Source: Planctomycetota bacterium (GTDB lineage Bacteria; Planctomycetota; Brocadiia; SM23-32). Taken from it: a DNA stretch of 57,042 bases. The first letter of the stretch is position 1; each line of letters begins with the position of its first letter. The stretch lies in NCBI GenBank assembly GCA_021161675.1, contig JAGHAF010000057.1, positions 1 to 57,042 on the forward strand. Direction: 5' to 3'. The notes beneath the pieces were generated by a model. That model did no database searches. It saw nothing but the letters and a program-made list of their open reading frames with translations, and was not told the origin of the DNA. Positions 24,779 through 32,716 of the stretch are shown piece after piece. The translations under genes were made by a program, and so were the position numbers.

Positions 24779-26509
24779 TCAATCTTCCGGGCGGCAGATG
24801 CCGAGGAGCCTCTCGACGGCGGGTATCATGAGGTATACGTTGGGCTCCACGTTGCGGTCGTGGTAGATGTCTGCAAGCTCGGCGAAGATGGTTTCGGTCT
24901 CCTCGGTTGGTAATCCTCCGGAGGCGTGCAGTTCGCAGTCGAGTTCGGCGCGGGCGCGCAGCAGGCGCCAGCGCCAGGCCTGCCGGGCCCACGCTGGCAT
25001 CCCACCCTCGGCGGCCCGCAAGACCTCGGCATAACGCTCCGGATTGCGGATCCCGTCAATGCGGTAAAGGGGCATGGTCCTGAGCGTTTCCGCGGTGAGG
25101 GACTTCTTCGCCTGCTCGGGACCGCGCACGAGTTTCAAGAAGTCCTCCGAGAGCTCGTGCGGCGTGGATTCCTCCATCTGGAAGACGGCCTCGGCGACGG
25201 CGCCGGCCGAGTCGGGGCCGGTCAGTTCGCCGACGTATTCCCGAACGATGTCCCTGACGTCGCGCGCGCCCTCCCAGCAGAGCTGGAGCAAGACTGCCTT
25301 GTTGATGTCCTCGTAGATGCCCTCGGAGTAGGGGAATATGCCCTCGATGAGGTGCGAGCACCCGTTCCAGTAATCCTGCCAGTGTTGGGGCCGCGGGTGG
25401 GCGCCGTAGCCGCCCCAGGGCATCATGTTCCCGCACATGCTGATCTCCGGGAAGCTGACGGCGGGCAACCCCCCGGGGATGCCGTGCTCGAGCGGGTAGG
25501 CGGGGAAGCCGGAGAAATCGTCTATCAGAAGGTAATCAATCCATTCGGGCGCCCCGTCGGCGAACTTTCGGGACAGGCCCTCCCACTCTCCCGTTGTGAA
25601 GCGGTCGAAGTACCAGGTGGATAAGACGATTTTCGCTTCCGGCCATCGTTCGCGGACCATCTCCGCCAGGGGCTCGGCGCAGCGCAGGTAGCCGTTGAAC
25701 CCCCAGGGGGCGCACTTGCTGCACGTGCAGCCGCCCTGGTCGTAAGGCCAGATCCACATGTATTCCACGTCCACGTCGGCGAACGCGTCGAGCATCTCTG
25801 AGCGCGTGCGAAGGATGTAGTCCAGCCCGCCGGGCCTGGAGGGGCAGACCTCGCGCCAGTATCCTCCCGGCGCAGTGTGATAGCCGTCGTGCCCCCCGGA
25901 GAGGTCCGCGCGCAGCTCCTCTGGACTGTTGTTATAGCCTTCGTTGGCCAACACGCCGAGCGTGGCCCCCATGCCGACGGCGCCGGCTGCGCGCAGGATG
26001 CGGTGGAGCCTGGCGATCATGTCCTGCGCGGCGGGGTCTTCGATGCCGTTGTAGTGGTGCATGTCGAACCAGACGTTCAGCGCGTTGCAGCCCCAGAGGG
26101 CGAGTTCCTCGACGTACCGCTCGACCTTCTCCACGGGCGCCACGTGGTGGAAGTTATGGAAGTGCGTGGCGAAGTAAATCCCGCGGACCGGCTTTTCGGG
26201 GACGCTCTCGCCGCGCCACGCGCCCGGGGTGAACTTGCCATCCTCGAGCCGGCTCGTGCGCAGGAACTTGCCCACGCCGTAGATCAGGCCGCGCCCGTCA
26301 TTTCCGGCGATTCGCACGCCGCCGGCGGCGTCTTCGATGCGGAATCCTTCCTTGCCGATGCCAGGCTCAAGGTCCAGGTGGATCGCGAAGTCCGCCGCGC
26401 CTTCCACGGGGACCTGGCCCGTGCGTTCGCGAATTGTGCGGGCGAGCAATTGGGCGGCTTTATCGGCCAGGGGCCGGCCGGCCGCGTGCTGTCTGATGGA
26501 TAAGGTCAT
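24779..26509 (-). CDS. Putative glycoside hydrolase with GH20/GH67-like N-terminal domain
   Basis: 576 aa, no signal peptide. The N-terminal 100 residues, ending with GRGLIYGVGKFLR, resemble the small alpha/beta domain placed before the barrel in beta-hexosaminidases (GH20) and alpha-glucuronidases (GH67). The rest looks like a TIM barrel (RGIYFATHFHNF, NALNVWFDMHHYNG, EYMWIWPYDQGGCTCSKC, LLIDDFSGFP) with a helical C-terminal region. The CTCSKCAPWG cysteine cluster and acidic residues near it are notable. No defined family could be assigned; a cytoplasmic sugar-acid or aminosugar hydrolase is a guess. Lies in the run UroD-like - this gene - nitrilase - GH-A-like. Confidence 0.6.
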   Translation of the reverse strand: MTLSIRQHAAGRPLADKAAQLLARTIRERTGQVPVEGAADFAIHLDLEPGIGKEGFRIEDAAGGVRIAGNDGRGLIYGVGKFLRTSRLEDGKFTPGAWRGESVPEKPVRGIYFATHFHNFHHVAPVEKVERYVEELALWGCNALNVWFDMHHYNGIEDPAAQDMIARLHRILRAAGAVGMGATLGVLANEGYNNSPEELRADLSGGHDGYHTAPGGYWREVCPSRPGGLDYILRTRSEMLDAFADVDVEYMWIWPYDQGGCTCSKCAPWGFNGYLRCAEPLAEMVRERWPEAKIVLSTWYFDRFTTGEWEGLSRKFADGAPEWIDYLLIDDFSGFPAYPLEHGIPGGLPAVSFPEISMCGNMMPWGGYGAHPRPQHWQDYWNGCSHLIEGIFPYSEGIYEDINKAVLLQLCWEGARDVRDIVREYVGELTGPDSAGAVAEAVFQMEESTPHELSEDFLKLVRGPEQAKKSLTAETLRTMPLYRIDGIRNPERYAEVLRAAEGGMPAWARQAWRWRLLRARAELDCELHASGGLPTEETETIFAELADIYHDRNVEPNVYLMIPAVERLLGICRPED

Positions 26510-26549
26510 ATCTGCTGTGTCCTTTCAACTCCAGGGCGCCTGCGCTGCA

Positions 26550-27713
26550 TCACACCCGGGGGAACTCGCCCTCGGGGTTGCCGCAGACTTCGTGGAGAAT
26601 GGTCATGAACTTGCAGAGGCTCGGGAACGTGACCATCGGTTGAATCCCGTGATCGCCGTTCGGGAAATAGCGGCCCTGCTCCAGAAGCGGCGGGACCTTG
26701 CTCCGGATCTCGGGTTCGATGTCGGCCTCGTTGCCCTCGTTCACCGTTTCTTTTTCCAGCCATCCGAATAGCGTGGTCTCGAGTCCCTGTTCCCGCAGCC
26801 GGAACAGATCATTGCCGGCTTTCACCTCGCATGGGAACAGGCCGTTTACGCCGTAGGAGGCCGCGAGCCCGGCGAACTCCATCACGTTGCCGTCCGTATC
26901 GACGGCCACCATCGTAACGTCGCACGCCCGGGCGAAGTCACAGACCTCCTGGTAGTGTTGGCCGCAGAATTCATCGAACATGGCGGGGCTGAGCAACATG
27001 CCGTGGTTGTAACAGAGGTCCTCACCCATTTGCATGATTTCGGGACGGACGGCCTCGACTACCGGGAACACTTCCTCTCGCGTGCGCTCGAGGATCCATC
27101 GCATCATGTCGTGGATCAGCTCGGGGTCGTCAAAGAACATGGTGCTGAGTCGCTGTGGGCCGAGCAAGCCGCGCAGGTAGCCGTAGCTGCCGGGGACGTG
27201 CACGACGAGCGGACGCTCGCGGTTTTCGTACTGTTTCACCTGCTCGCGCACTTCGTCCAGGGGCATAAGTGCGGTCGGCGTCATCCGCTTTTTCCAGAAC
27301 TCCCACGACTCCCTGTCTCGAACGGGGTATTCAACGAATTCGGGCATGATGTAGGTGATGTCGTTGTCGATGAGCTGCCGGGTTACGTCCCCGGCCTCGG
27401 ACTCGATGATCTCGTACTCGCCTTCGATCCGCCTTGTGGTCTTAAGTCCCGGGACGCTGAGCACGCGGCCCACCTCGCAGATGAGCGGGTCCGTTGTGCC
27501 CCAGTAACGCTTCCAGCTATCCACTCTGAGATGCATGGAACCGAGGTCATAGGAGCCCCCCACGTGGGGAGGCATCCCCGTGGCCACCAGGCGGTCATGC
27601 GTTTTTTTCATGGCCCCCCGGCTCATGCCCGGCGCTCCGGGGAAGCCGAATATGGGGACGTAGTCGGGCTGCTCGCCCGCGCACACGGCCTTGAATCGCT
27701 CCAGATCGTTCAC
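26550..27713 (-). CDS. Uroporphyrinogen decarboxylase-family protein (not HemE)
   Basis: 387 aa with the URO-D/methyltransferase barrel fold: PDYVPIFGFPG at the N terminus, IMQMGEDLCYNHGMLLSPAMFDEF, VDTDGNV, and a final GRYFPNGDHGIQP. The N-terminal MRQAGR signature of true HemE is absent, so heme synthesis is unlikely. Relatives are MtaA/CmuA-like corrinoid methyltransferases and many uncharacterised enzymes common in anaerobes and PVC/Hydrogenedentes-like genomes, often beside sugar catabolism genes. First gene of the four-gene run; its promoter is at 27773-27802. No corrinoid protein is nearby to support a methyltransferase role. Confidence 0.85.
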   Translation of the reverse strand: MNDLERFKAVCAGEQPDYVPIFGFPGAPGMSRGAMKKTHDRLVATGMPPHVGGSYDLGSMHLRVDSWKRYWGTTDPLICEVGRVLSVPGLKTTRRIEGEYEIIESEAGDVTRQLIDNDITYIMPEFVEYPVRDRESWEFWKKRMTPTALMPLDEVREQVKQYENRERPLVVHVPGSYGYLRGLLGPQRLSTMFFDDPELIHDMMRWILERTREEVFPVVEAVRPEIMQMGEDLCYNHGMLLSPAMFDEFCGQHYQEVCDFARACDVTMVAVDTDGNVMEFAGLAASYGVNGLFPCEVKAGNDLFRLREQGLETTLFGWLEKETVNEGNEADIEPEIRSKVPPLLEQGRYFPNGDHGIQPMVTFPSLCKFMTILHEVCGNPEGEFPRV

Positions 27714-27772
27714 ATTCGCTCCACTCTTAGAGACGGTGTTCTCGCGGCCTGCGTTCTGTGTCGTGGGGGGGG

Positions 27773-27802
27773 ATTATACGCTGTCCGGCCGCTCGCCTTC
27801 AA
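27773..27802 (-). promoter_or_regulatory. Sigma-70-like promoter for the UroD-like operon
   Basis: Minus-strand TTGAAG (27802-27797), 18 bp spacer, perfect TATAAT (27778-27773); leader about 50 nt to ATG 27713. Confidence 0.6.
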
Positions 27803-27823
27803 CGCGCTGCAGCATTGTGGCGT

Positions 27824-28291
27824 TCACTGGAACTTCTTGTGTGTGACCTGGAAGGCGTTCTCCACGTGTTTCACTGAAGTGGCCCGATTCGCTTCGTCGA
27901 GCGCCACCCCGATGGCGTCGAACCGCGTGGATACCTGCTCGGAGTTCAGGCCGTGGAGGGTGCAGTAGGTCTGGGCGGCCTTGATGACGTAGCGCTGTTT
28001 GCGCCGCGTGACCGTGCGCAGCGGGTCAATCAGGGTGTTCGACGTGCGGGTTCGCACCTCGACGAACACCACGGTCCCGTTGCGAAACGCGACGATGTCA
28101 ATTTCGCCGCCGCCCGCGTTGAAGTTCCGCTCGAGGATGCGGTAGCCCTGTCGGACCAGGTGATCGGCGGCCGCCTGTTCTCCCAGCTTGCCGACCTGTA
28201 TGTGCCTGGCGTCTTTGCGGCCGCCGGCGCCGAAAGGTTCCCTCAACAAGCGGATCACCGTTGCGAGGAATCGGCCCGGCGCGCTCATCAA
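27824..28291 (-). CDS. yraN: YraN/UPF0102 family nuclease-like protein
   Basis: 155 aa. After about 30 extra N-terminal residues comes the compact UPF0102 core: GKLGEQAAADHLVRQGYRILERNF, GGGEIDIVAFRNGTVVFVEVRTR, and RRKQRYVIKAAQTYC. The restriction-endonuclease-like active site Glu63, Asp65, Glu78 is kept, with Arg80 where Lys is common. The family role is unsettled (a Holliday-junction or repair-linked nuclease has been proposed). It starts 13 bp after the phosphohexomutase gene, so they are probably cotranscribed. Confidence 0.88.
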   Translation of the reverse strand: MMSAPGRFLATVIRLLREPFGAGGRKDARHIQVGKLGEQAAADHLVRQGYRILERNFNAGGGEIDIVAFRNGTVVFVEVRTRTSNTLIDPLRTVTRRKQRYVIKAAQTYCTLHGLNSEQVSTRFDAIGVALDEANRATSVKHVENAFQVTHKKFQ

Positions 28292-28304
28292 ACCTCCCGA
28301 CCTT

Positions 28305-29849
28305 TTAGATTCTCAGTTCGGGGCCGACCATGCGGATAAGGGCGTCGCGCCTGCTTTCCATCAGGTCTCTATCTCCAAAGGCTTCCACGTAGAGCCTGAG
28401 GATGCCTCCGCCCGCGCCTTCGGTGCCGCTCTTTCTCATGCAGAACCACCACTGTTCGGACTCCACCCGCACGTCCGCCACGCTCAGCTCCACCCCTTCC
28501 GGGGGATAGGAATCCACGAGCCGCACCCGGTCGTCCACGACCACGTACATTCGATCGATCTCGTCGGCGAACCGTGTGGTCGCCTCCTGAATGGTTTGGT
28601 CTGCCGACCGCTCGGCGGGGAGCTGGAAGTTGATCTCCCCGGAGGAAAGGTACTTGCTTCTCGGCCCTTCCAGTTCGGAGGAGAGCGTCCTGCCTTCGGC
28701 GACCAGTTCGGCCACGAGTTCGAGGGCAAGAAGCCCGGCCATCATGCCGCTGTCGCCGCACCAGAAGTCGCGGAACATGTAATGGCCCGAGTGCTCGGCG
28801 CCGAGCGCGATCCGGGGGTCTTCGTACATGATGGGCTTTATCTTGCCGTATCCGACGGGCGTCATCACGGCGCCGCCGCCGCCCAGCACGCTGTTGCGAT
28901 CGCCGAAGGTGTCCGCAATGACCCAGCTGGACGCCAGGTTGAAGCCGATCTTTACGTCCGGGCCGAGTTTGCGGCGCAGCTTCTGCCCCACGAGCGTGGT
29001 GAGCAGGGGTGGGGAGAGCATCCGTCGCTTTTCGTCCATCAGCGCCACCCTGTCCGCGTCGCCGTCGAAGCAGATGCCCACGTCGCTCCCGGAGCGCTCG
29101 ACCACGTCCGCCAGCATCCGCTGGTAGTCCGCCTGGAGTGGGTTGGGGACTACGACGGGGAAATTGCCGTCCGGGACGGCGTTGGAGAACGTCCAGCGCA
29201 GCTGCGGGGTCATGGCGGCGAACTGCTGTATTATACGCCCGCCCATGCCGTTGCCGGCCTCCACCGCGATGCCGAGTTCGACGTTGCGAAAGCGCTCTAG
29301 CTCGATCCCGCCCCTTTGGACTATGGTCTTGATGTAGTCCGGGGCGAACTCATCCCAATCCAGCCGCGGTGGCAGTGAGCGTTTCTTCAGGCCCCGGGCG
29401 ATCCGCTCCATCTCCCCGACGGGCGGAGCCGGCCCCTCCGCCAGGGCGAGAGAGAGCGGCTTGCCGCCTCGCCCGAAGAATTTGAACCCGTTGTATGCCC
29501 TGGGGTTATGGGATGCGGTGATGATGACGCCCCCGTCAATTACATCTGAATACCTGGCCACCAGGAAGCCGACCTGCTCGGTGCCGGCCAGCCCCATCAT
29601 AATGGGCCGGCAACCGCCATCCTCAAGTCCCTGGCGCAGCCCTTCGGCAAGGACGGAACCGCTGAGCCGCATGTCGTGGCCGATCACCACGTTCACGGGC
29701 CACACGGCGGCGGCGCGCGTGAAGCCCTCCGCCAGGAGCAGTCCGAGGCTGTAGGCGAAGTCGCGGTTCAGGGCCTTGCCGTAGATGCCGCGGATATCGT
29801 CCCGCTTGATGACCTCATCTATCCCCTTCAGGTAGTCAGCGACACTCAT
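28305..29849 (-). CDS. Phosphomannomutase/phosphoglucomutase
   Basis: 514 aa alpha-D-phosphohexomutase. It interconverts hexose 1- and 6-phosphates, feeding nucleotide-sugar synthesis. Motifs in order: catalytic phosphoserine loop TASHNP (Ser113), metal-binding DGDADR (near 260), sugar-specificity loop GAEHSGH, and phosphate-binding RKSGTEG near the C terminus. The GEHSGH-type loop fits dual PMM/PGM (AlgC/ManB-like) specificity. Slightly longer than the usual 450-460 aa, with extra residues in the middle and at the C-terminal domain. It lies 72 bp downstream of the NPCBM protein gene and just before yraN. Confidence 0.93.
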   Translation of the reverse strand: MSVADYLKGIDEVIKRDDIRGIYGKALNRDFAYSLGLLLAEGFTRAAAVWPVNVVIGHDMRLSGSVLAEGLRQGLEDGGCRPIMMGLAGTEQVGFLVARYSDVIDGGVIITASHNPRAYNGFKFFGRGGKPLSLALAEGPAPPVGEMERIARGLKKRSLPPRLDWDEFAPDYIKTIVQRGGIELERFRNVELGIAVEAGNGMGGRIIQQFAAMTPQLRWTFSNAVPDGNFPVVVPNPLQADYQRMLADVVERSGSDVGICFDGDADRVALMDEKRRMLSPPLLTTLVGQKLRRKLGPDVKIGFNLASSWVIADTFGDRNSVLGGGGAVMTPVGYGKIKPIMYEDPRIALGAEHSGHYMFRDFWCGDSGMMAGLLALELVAELVAEGRTLSSELEGPRSKYLSSGEINFQLPAERSADQTIQEATTRFADEIDRMYVVVDDRVRLVDSYPPEGVELSVADVRVESEQWWFCMRKSGTEGAGGGILRLYVEAFGDRDLMESRRDALIRMVGPELRI

Positions 29850-29921
29850 GCGACTTTCTCCGTATGCTTAGGGCAACGTCCGAAGCTATCACAGCGGCGC
29901 CATGAGCACAAGTGAGCGGCG

Positions 29922-31211
29922 CTAAGGGGAGGGAACAATGGCCTGTGGGGAGGCGTTGCCTTCGCCCGGGCATTTCACGAACCGGGCGTCCGCCCAGTCC
30001 GCCAGGTTGCCGCTGGAGCGCACGGCGCCGCCGAAGTCGGCTTCGAGCGTGATGCGCTCCACTCCCTCCACGCCCAGGTTGATCTCCCGTAGGGCGGATG
30101 CCCCCGACAGGGGGCCGGTGTTGGCGAGCTCATTATCGCCGGCCAGAACCCTGAAGGTCACGCAACCGCGCCCTCCCGCCGCGTCGTCAATCCCCACGGC
30201 GGCGAAGAACCGGGTATATCCCGTCGGGACATCAAAGGTCATGCGGGTCCTGGCGTGCATCCCGATGCCCTTCTCGTAGCGTCTGCCCCGGAGCATGACC
30301 GGGCCGCCGAGCGCGGAGCTGTCGAGCTGCGGCTGCCAGACCACGTCGAAGAAGGGCTCCCGGACCACACCCACCGGCTCCAGGTCGCTCAGATAGATGC
30401 ACGCTTTGGACGGGACGATGATGCTTGCCACGGCGTCGGCCCGGATGAAGTAGCTGGCCGGGCCGTTGCGGGCTGCGAAGCGTTCTCCGGCGAACGTCAC
30501 GGAGTCGGCGTTCAGCCTGGAGCCCCGCGCAAGGCGAATCTTATGCGCCCCCGCCTCCCGCGCGGGCGAATATCCGGCCGGCGAGAGCAGAATCCACTCG
30601 ATCTTGTCCCAGGGCGTCACCTGCCGGTCTCCCTCTGCCACCAGGGCGACGCCGCGCTCGGAGATGTCCGCCACGATGGCCCTGACGGTGCTGAGCTGGC
30701 CCTGGCGTCGGATTCTGAGGCTGTCTCGCGCGGGGTCGGCTTTGCGACGCGCCTGCCTGAACCGATCTTCTTCCTCTGGGCCGGCGGCCGTGAGGAAGCG
30801 CCTGGTAGCCACCGCACGTATGGAGGTCAGCGGAAGGCCTTCGGCGTGCCAGTCATAGCCGACCAGGTTGACGGTCTCCGGCTTGTCTCCCCGGGTGACT
30901 CCATGCGCAATCAGCTCCCCGCCCGCATGTGTCCAGACTTTGAAGTTGGGCAGGAGGGGCTGAGCGGCGGCGTCCGGGAAGCGAATCTCCCGGAACTCGG
31001 CCGCCGGGAAGGTCCTCCTTTTTCCGTCCTGAATGAGGGTGATACGCTCCGCGTCCATTGCGGCGAGGCGGCCCTCCAGCCGTCCGAGAGCCACTTTCAA
31101 GCAGCGCACCCGTGGCGCGCGCGGCGCCTCCCCGGCGGCGCCAGCAGACAGGGCGAATGAAGCGACCAGGGCCAGGCAGAAGAGCGCAGCATGGATGGCC
31201 GGGCGCGGCAT
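29922..31211 (-). CDS. Exported protein with C-terminal NPCBM carbohydrate-binding domain
   Basis: 429 aa. Signal peptide (about 1-25, ending near SAGAAG). The middle region (40-265) contains repeated short beta-strand units about using a quantity and a reference value (LEGRLAAMDAERITLIQDGKRRTFPAAEF), like planctomycete proteins of unknown role. The C-terminal 150 residues (about 275-425) match the NPCBM/NEW2 galactose-binding-like fold (VWQPQLDSSALGGPVMLRGRRYEKGIGMHARTRMTF). No catalytic domain, so a surface or periplasmic sugar-binding protein. ATG 31211 fits the promoter at 31245-31273; longer starts upstream would lie in the promoter. Confidence 0.8.
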   Translation of the reverse strand: MPRPAIHAALFCLALVASFALSAGAAGEAPRAPRVRCLKVALGRLEGRLAAMDAERITLIQDGKRRTFPAAEFREIRFPDAAAQPLLPNFKVWTHAGGELIAHGVTRGDKPETVNLVGYDWHAEGLPLTSIRAVATRRFLTAAGPEEEDRFRQARRKADPARDSLRIRRQGQLSTVRAIVADISERGVALVAEGDRQVTPWDKIEWILLSPAGYSPAREAGAHKIRLARGSRLNADSVTFAGERFAARNGPASYFIRADAVASIIVPSKACIYLSDLEPVGVVREPFFDVVWQPQLDSSALGGPVMLRGRRYEKGIGMHARTRMTFDVPTGYTRFFAAVGIDDAAGGRGCVTFRVLAGDNELANTGPLSGASALREINLGVEGVERITLEADFGGAVRSSGNLADWADARFVKCPGEGNASPQAIVPSP

Positions 31212-31244
31212 CAGGGGTCCTCGCAGTTGGAGCAAGACGAGCGC

Positions 31245-31273
31245 ATTATAGTATTGGCCGGCGCCGAGGGCAA
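31245..31273 (-). promoter_or_regulatory. Sigma-70-like promoter for the NPCBM protein
   Basis: Minus-strand TTGCCC (31273-31268), 17 bp spacer, perfect TATAAT (31250-31245); leader about 27 nt to ATG 31211. Confidence 0.65.
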
Positions 31274-31336
31274 AAAAAGCGGCGTCCCGGATGCTCACGG
31301 GTTGAGGAATTGGGGCGGGCCGGCTCGCCGGCGCGA

Positions 31337-31365
31337 TTGCAAAAGAGCGCCGTTTTCGGTAGAAT
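31337..31365 (+). promoter_or_regulatory. Sigma-70-like promoter for the DksA-like gene
   Basis: TTGCAA (31337-31342), 17 bp spacer, TAGAAT (31360-31365). Transcription would start near 31372, which rules out the in-frame ATG at 31369 as the translation start of the gene below. Confidence 0.65.
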
Positions 31366-31464
31366 ATCATGCTCGTGTGTTGGCGAATCGCTGAGCGCTT
31401 GCCCGCACGGCCTGAGCGAAGGGATAATGGTGTGGGCAAGGGACGCGGTGGAAGTGTTTCTTCA

Positions 31465-31869
31465 GTGGACAGGAGCACCGTCAAGGTGAAGCAGAAAGAA
31501 CTGCAGGCATTCCGCCGTATGCTGCTGGAGCTGAAAAAAAAGCTCTCCAGCAATATTAATCACCTCCAGGAAGGAGGGCTCAGGGCAGGGAGCGGCGGCG
31601 GAGTCGAGCTCACCGACCTTACCCCTGAGCACATGGCGGAGCATGGCAGTGAGAACTTTGCGCAGCATCTGATGGTGAAGATCCTTCAGGACTGCGATAC
31701 GGAGATGTGCGACGTCAACCTGGCGCTGCAGAAGATAGAAGAAGAAACCTTCGGGCTGTGCGAGGAGTGCGGCAAGCACATCAGTCGCAAGAGGCTCAAA
31801 GCGTTGCCGTTTGCCCGGCTCTGCATAGCGTGTAAGCAGGAAGAAGAACGGCGTGCGGCACAGATGTAG
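31465..31869 (+). CDS. DksA/TraR-family zinc-finger protein
   Basis: 134 aa from GTG 31465 (GTG 31486 is also possible). A helical N-terminal half (coiled-coil like, KQKELQAFRRMLLELKKKL) is followed by a C4 zinc finger CEECGKHISRKRLKALPFARLCIAC, typical of DksA/TraR/YocK proteins that bind RNA polymerase through the secondary channel. The N-terminal coiled coil lacks a clear DxxDxA tip, so full DksA activity (ppGpp-linked control) is not assured; the YteA/general stress group is an alternative. It precedes lspA by 199 bp on the same strand, a common neighbourhood in diderm bacteria. Confidence 0.82.
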   Translation: MDRSTVKVKQKELQAFRRMLLELKKKLSSNINHLQEGGLRAGSGGGVELTDLTPEHMAEHGSENFAQHLMVKILQDCDTEMCDVNLALQKIEEETFGLCEECGKHISRKRLKALPFARLCIACKQEEERRAAQM

Positions 31870-31879
31870 CGCAGCCCCG

Positions 31880-31895
31880 TCCCGCATGTGCGGGA
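31880..31895. repeat. Hairpin-forming inverted repeat downstream of the DksA-like gene
   Basis: TCCCGCA-TG-TGCGGGA, a perfect 7 bp stem starting 11 bp after the stop codon. No U-run follows, so it is not a standard terminator; it could slow polymerase or protect the mRNA end. Part of a larger dyad: AGCCCCGTCCCGCA (31873-31886) is nearly complementary to TGCGGGACGGGCT (about 31971-31983), with one base gap. Confidence 0.55.
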
Positions 31896-31936
31896 GGAGC
31901 GCGGCTGTTTGTCCGCTATGAAGCAGCCCCCTGCGG

Positions 31937-31960
31937 CCCTCCGACAAGCTCAGGGCGGTG
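31937..31960. repeat. Dispersed intergenic repeat-like phrase
   Basis: CCCTCCGACAAGCTCAGGG-like text, close to the CCTTCGACAAGCTCAGGGC phrase seen as short interspersed repeats in many environmental genomes (from general knowledge; not checked). A reversed partial form (GCCTGAGCGAAGGG) lies near 31408-31421 on the other side of the DksA-like gene. Confidence 0.4.
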
Positions 31961-32025
31961 GCCCCGCGACTGCGGGACGGGCTGAGCGTCCGAAAGTCGA
32001 AAGGCTTTCTACTTCCTCTTGCTCT

Positions 32026-32051
32026 ATTTTGCCTCGCAAACGGGGCAAAAT
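32026..32051 (+). promoter_or_regulatory. Strong hairpin just upstream of the lspA ribosome site
   Basis: ATTTTGCCTCG-CAAA-CGGGGCAAAAT: an 11 bp stem with one T.G wobble and a CAAA tetraloop, ending 2 bp before GGAGGG (32053-32058) and 18 bp before the lspA ATG at 32069. It has no following T-run, so a terminator is unlikely; it may tune lspA translation or be a small dispersed element. Confidence 0.5.
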
Positions 32052-32068
32052 GGAGGGACTCCCTGGAT

Positions 32069-32599
32069 ATGGCGGGCATGCTCTTTGGCAAGGGACGCAG
32101 GCTGTTCTGGATTGCCGGCGCCTGCGCGTTGCTCCTCGATCAGTGGAGCAAGGCTCTGTTCTGGCATCATCCCGGCGATGGTCATGCTGATCTTGTAATC
32201 ATCCCGCATGTGTTGCAGTTTATCAGTCATCCGGGCAACCGGGGCGGGGCGTTGGGATTGCCGGGGGCGGCGATATTTTACTCACTGGCCGGGGTGGCCG
32301 CGCTCGGCTTGATTATCTTCTTGCTGCTGACGACTGAGCCTGAGAGGGGCCTGGTCTTCCTTGCGCTGGGGCTCTTGGCCGGGGGCGCGGTTGGCAACCT
32401 GGTGGATCGGATTTCGCTGGGCTTCGTCAGGGATTTTATCGATCTGCACTGGGCGGAGGCATATCATTGGTATACTTTCAACATCGCTGATTCGGCCATT
32501 TGCGTGGGGTTCGCGCTGGTCATCCTGGAATGGTTGCTGCCGGCGAGTCGAGCCGGGGCGGGCAAGGGCGCCGATCGCGGCGAGCTCGCAGAGGGCTGA
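32069..32599 (+). CDS. lspA: Lipoprotein signal peptidase (SPase II)
   Basis: 176 aa, four membrane helices, normal family length. It removes prolipoprotein signal peptides at the lipobox. Family motifs: NRGGALGL (variant of NxGAAFG), GNLVDRI, catalytic Asp122 in VRDFID and Asp141 in FNIADS. The window encodes at least four lipobox proteins (14453-16450, the NlpD-like, 46833-47291, 54894-56468) that would be its substrates. ATG 32069 is preceded by GGAGGG; ATG 32078 is an alternative. The C-terminal tail is rich in Ala/Gly/Arg and not conserved. Confidence 0.94.
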   Translation: MAGMLFGKGRRLFWIAGACALLLDQWSKALFWHHPGDGHADLVIIPHVLQFISHPGNRGGALGLPGAAIFYSLAGVAALGLIIFLLLTTEPERGLVFLALGLLAGGAVGNLVDRISLGFVRDFIDLHWAEAYHWYTFNIADSAICVGFALVILEWLLPASRAGAGKGADRGELAEG

Positions 32600-32624
32600 C
32601 GGGGATGAGGGGCGGTTTTTTGCT

Positions 32625-32652
32625 TTGCAGGAAGGCATGGGGCTGATACAAT
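32625..32652 (+). promoter_or_regulatory. Sigma-70-like promoter for the FHA-GAF-PP2C gene
   Basis: TTGCAG (32625-32630), 16 bp spacer, TACAAT (32647-32652); predicted start near 32659, leader about 58 nt to ATG 32717. It lies in the 117 bp gap after lspA, so the downstream gene may be expressed separately. Confidence 0.5.
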
Positions 32653-32716
32653 CTGAAGCTGGCGGATCAATAGCGTACCATTAGCGACTACTGTTCTGTT
32701 GCGGCAGGTCCGGCAA

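Noticed and set aside
26550..27713. HemE (true uroporphyrinogen decarboxylase)
   Set aside because: The N-terminal MRQAGR signature is missing and there are no heme neighbours; kept only as UroD-family.
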